A DNA stretch of 64,000 nucleotides, taken from positions 1 through 64,000 of the forward strand of contig DATAUD010000121.1 in the NCBI GenBank assembly GCA_036268455.1, read 5' to 3'. The notes below the pieces were generated by a model. That model ran no database searches and was not told the DNA's origin. It saw only the letters and a list, made by a program, of their open reading frames with translations. Within the stretch, counting starts at the first letter, position 1; every line of letters begins with the position of its first letter. Source of the stretch: DATAUD01 sp036268455 (GTDB taxonomy: Bacteria; Verrucomicrobiota; Verrucomicrobiia; Limisphaerales; Palsa-1400). Below, one piece after another: positions 61,835 through 64,000 of this stretch. The position numbers and the translations under genes were made by a program.

Positions 61835-62509
61835 ATGAGGAAATCATCGCCAGAAAAAAGCCGCCTTCTTATCGTGGATGATCATCCGCTGTTTTGCGAA
61901 GGGTTGCGCCGAATGATTGACCGCCACCCGTCGCTGACGGTATGCGGCCAGCAACCCGACGCGGTGTCCGCGATGAAGGCGGTCGCCGAATTAAAGCCGG
62001 ACCTGGTCCTGGTGGATATTTCGCTGGAGGGGACGAATGGGATTGACCTGATCAAAAGCCTCAAGGCGAAATACGAGGAAATTCCGATCCTTGTTGTTTC
62101 GATGCACGATGAGTCGCTCTACGCGGAGCGGGCGTTGCGGGCCGGCGCGCAGGGTTACATTATGAAAAATCAGCCCATTCAAATCGTGCGCGACGCCATT
62201 TTCAAAGTCCTTAGCGGCGACATATTTCTTAGTGACAAAATGTCCACTTCCGTCCTCGCAAAGCTTTTGCTCGGCAAAAAGGACAAGCCGGTCTCTCCCG
62301 TCGAGCAATTAAGCGATCGCGAACTGGAGGTGTTTCAAATGCTGGGCGAAGGGAAATCGTCGCGCCAAATCGCGGAGTCGCTGGACTTGACAATTCCGAC
62401 CATTCATTCCTTTCGGAATCGCATCAAGGAGAAGCTGGATTTTAAAAATTCAACCGAACTGGTGCTGCACGCGATGCAATGGGTCCGCGAACGCGTCACG
62501 AGTTCCTGA
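61835..62509 (+). CDS. NarL/FixJ-family response regulator
   Basis: A 224-aa DNA-binding regulator. Receiver domain residues 10-130 with acidic pocket D15-D16, phospho-acceptor D61 (LVLVDISLEG), Ser in VVSMHD and Lys in GAQGYIMKN. A LuxR-type helix-turn-helix follows (LSDRELEVFQMLGEGKSSRQIAESLDLTIPTIHSFRNRIKEKL, about residues 157-200). It is the cognate partner of the upstream kinase and probably controls genes near the GH20/GH18 cluster. Confidence 0.95.
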   Translation: MRKSSPEKSRLLIVDDHPLFCEGLRRMIDRHPSLTVCGQQPDAVSAMKAVAELKPDLVLVDISLEGTNGIDLIKSLKAKYEEIPILVVSMHDESLYAERALRAGAQGYIMKNQPIQIVRDAIFKVLSGDIFLSDKMSTSVLAKLLLGKKDKPVSPVEQLSDRELEVFQMLGEGKSSRQIAESLDLTIPTIHSFRNRIKEKLDFKNSTELVLHAMQWVRERVTSS

Positions 62510-62678
62510 CGTTGCGAATCGGAATACCCTTCTACGGAAATTTCGATTTTGAACTTGCGTAATAGCCAAACTAACCTACTGTAACCGCGTGTCTGTCCTA
62601 ACGGGAGCTACCCCACTCTCTAACAGCGTGGTTATAAGCTATCAGTTCAACTCATTAGTTCTGGAAAAACACTCATAT
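62510..62678. promoter_or_regulatory. Promoter region of the GH18 gene
   Basis: About 170 bases with no coding frame of note. It follows the response regulator and precedes GH18, so a response-regulator binding site may lie here. No clear operator could be picked by eye. Confidence 0.3.
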
Positions 62679-64000
62679 ATGCATTATCGTCGTTTGCCGT
62701 TGTTGTGTCTGTTCGTTTTCCTTTTCTCGTCATCCGCGTGGGCTGATTTGTGGATCACCGGATACTACCCCGGCTATCGGACAAGTGTAATGGACCCTAC
62801 TAACATCGACTTTTCCACAGTGACGCATGTCGTGCATTTTGCATTGATTCCGGAATACGGAGGCTCGATCGACAGCGCCACCAATGATTTGACAGACTCA
62901 AACTGCACAGAGATGGTTTCATTGGCTCACAACGCGGGGCGAAAAGCGTTGGTCTGTGTCGGCGGAGCAGGCACGGAGGGCGCTTTTCAGGGGGCGGCAA
63001 GTCCCCCGAACATCGGCCTTTTCGTCACCAACATCATTAACTTCGTGACCAAGTTCGGTTACGACGGTGTGAACATAGACTGGGAACCGTTGTACTCTTC
63101 GGATGCCCCCGGCTATACCAATTTGATTGTCGATCTGCGCGCGGCATTGAACGCGCTTGGCGCGAATAAGCTACTGACCGTTGCCGCGCCTCCCTACCCG
63201 AGATACGACGACCCTTCGCCCTCCAACCTGTTTGGAATGTTTCCTCGGCTACAGGACGACCTCGACCAAATTAGCGTGATGACCTACGATCTGTCTCAGC
63301 CATCGCCGGGCTGGGTAACCTGGTATGAGTCTCCTCTATACGATGGCGGCTACACATTTCCGAATACTTCCGAGTTGGTGCCGTCGATAAACGCCTCGGT
63401 GTCTAATAATTATCTCGCCTATGGCTGCCAACCCGAGAAACTAGGGATCGGACTGCCTTTCTACGGTTACGTCTGGACTGGCGGGCCAGGAATGACACAA
63501 CCGTTGCAGGCGTGGCCGCCCGACGATGTCCCGACAGTCACAACCCCCTCCTACACGCAGATTATAGACGACTACTATCAAAGCGATCTTTATCATTGGG
63601 ACAATGTCGCGCAAGCCGCCTATCTCAGCATTACCAATACGCCGCCGTCCAATGACATGTTTATTTCGTACGATGACCCTCACTCCTGCCAGGTGAAAGT
63701 CAGCTACGCCCGCAATCTCCATCTCGGCGGTTTGATATTATGGGAATTGAGCGACGACTATTTCCCGGGCCAGCCGCCCGAAGAAAACCAGCCTTTGGAC
63801 ACCGCGTTGAAACAATCGCTGGCGACGCCGGCCATTTCAGGCGTCCAGTTGAATAATGGCGCCGTTAGTTTTAATTTCAGCACCCTTCCACTTGGATTGT
63901 ATAACATTCAATGGTCGAGCAACCTCGCTTCTCCGACCTGGAATATATTGACCAATAACATCGCGGGCACCGGAACAAATGTGCTCGTCACCGATCCCGC
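62679..64000 (+). CDS. Secreted GH18 chitinase-like enzyme, 3' end outside the window
   Basis: An ATG at 62679 opens a frame that stays open to the window edge (440 codons). The signal peptide ends near residue 23 (FLFSSSAWA). A TIM barrel starts WITGYYPGYRTSVMDP, and the catalytic motif D129-G-V-N-I-D134-W-E136 is the DxxDxDxE of GH18. Later GLILWELSDDY matches the barrel end. After about residue 385 a beta-sandwich tail (LYNIQWSSNLASPTW) resembles the tail of the secreted hydrolase at 19-21 kb. With GH20 nearby it suggests chitin or GlcNAc-polymer use. The product's end is unknown. Confidence 0.92.
   Translation, partial: MHYRRLPLLCLFVFLFSSSAWADLWITGYYPGYRTSVMDPTNIDFSTVTHVVHFALIPEYGGSIDSATNDLTDSNCTEMVSLAHNAGRKALVCVGGAGTEGAFQGAASPPNIGLFVTNIINFVTKFGYDGVNIDWEPLYSSDAPGYTNLIVDLRAALNALGANKLLTVAAPPYPRYDDPSPSNLFGMFPRLQDDLDQISVMTYDLSQPSPGWVTWYESPLYDGGYTFPNTSELVPSINASVSNNYLAYGCQPEKLGIGLPFYGYVWTGGPGMTQPLQAWPPDDVPTVTTPSYTQIIDDYYQSDLYHWDNVAQAAYLSITNTPPSNDMFISYDDPHSCQVKVSYARNLHLGGLILWELSDDYFPGQPPEENQPLDTALKQSLATPAISGVQLNNGAVSFNFSTLPLGLYNIQWSSNLASPTWNILTNNIAGTGTNVLVTDP

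Noticed and set aside
1..64000. CRISPR arrays, tRNA or rRNA genes, complete insertion sequences
   Set aside because: No regularly spaced repeats, cloverleaf-like sequences, rRNA cores or transposase frames were recognised; a tRNAscan, Infernal and ISfinder run would be needed to exclude small ones.

Overview
The window is GC-rich and densely coding, and it reads as the chromosome of a free-living, saccharolytic member of the Verrucomicrobia. The Pedosphaera/Limisphaerales branch is my inference, not something proved here. The basis is the combination of several signs: orphan prepilin-type proteins with the FTLIELLVVIAIIAILAA leader, LamG/Ig surface proteins, many secreted glycoside hydrolases (GH18, GH20, GH27, GH29 and a GH36-like enzyme), a DUF5107-TPR protein next to a sugar porter, and a thioredoxin/cytochrome c/copper-oxygenase fusion. 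Shine-Dalgarno sequences are weak or absent at most starts. No tRNA, rRNA, CRISPR array or complete insertion sequence was seen.

Layout: 1-2.8 kb is a ferrous-iron uptake operon with two feoA copies and feoB. From 3.0 to 5.1 kb there is a secreted redox fusion protein on the minus strand and a very small membrane protein downstream of it. From 5.1 to 6.9 kb is leuA, preceded by what looks like a complete leucine attenuator: a promoter, a 23-codon Leu-rich leader peptide, and mutually exclusive antiterminator and terminator hairpins. From 6.9 to 8.5 kb is an accessory patch with a ParE-type toxin-antitoxin pair, a frameshifted gene, and an ORF6N DNA-binding gene with the same long palindrome upstream of it and inside it. 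From 9.0 to 13.8 kb lie the translationally coupled DUF5107-TPR and sugar-porter genes. From 13.8 to 16.5 kb are a dead ParE-type toxin gene, a rhomboid protease and fumC. From 17 to 21.3 kb are two tandem secreted alpha-galactosidase-type hydrolases. From 21.6 to 27.3 kb are a Dabb protein, aspS and a three-gene sugar ABC importer of the Rbs type.

From 27.3 to 38.3 kb are small lipoproteins, a RodZ-like protein, an operon with a TPR/LysM lipoprotein, an unknown anchored protein, an ABC ATPase and a dihydrouridine synthase, a prepilin-like protein, an AbrB-like antitoxin followed by a broken VapC (PIN) toxin, zinc-ribbon proteins, prmC, rnc and a HEAT-thioredoxin protein. From 38.3 to 44.4 kb are an alpha-L-fucosidase, an AT-richer foreign-looking gene with a HEPN-type RNxxxH motif, a lone PTS IIA protein, argS, and a divergent pair encoding a double HMA-domain protein and a Cys-rich secreted peptide. 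From 44.4 to 50.9 kb is a tetR-mfp-rnd-omf multidrug efflux operon with two matching operator-like sites. From 50.9 kb to the end are rnhA, a TPR/coiled-coil protein, a prepilin-like protein and a LamG/Ig protein, then a GH20 hexosaminidase in an apparent operon with a giant sensor histidine kinase and its response regulator, and finally a GH18 chitinase-like gene cut by the window end.

Taken together, the genes describe an organism that degrades galactosides, fucosides and amino-sugar polymers outside the cell and imports the sugars. The accessory fraction is made of decaying toxin-antitoxin modules and one possible HEPN effector. The strongest observations for follow-up are the leuA attenuator, the ORF6N palindrome pair, the HEPN-like gene, the histidine kinase with repeated extracytoplasmic modules, and several small genes that automated ORF cut-offs would miss.
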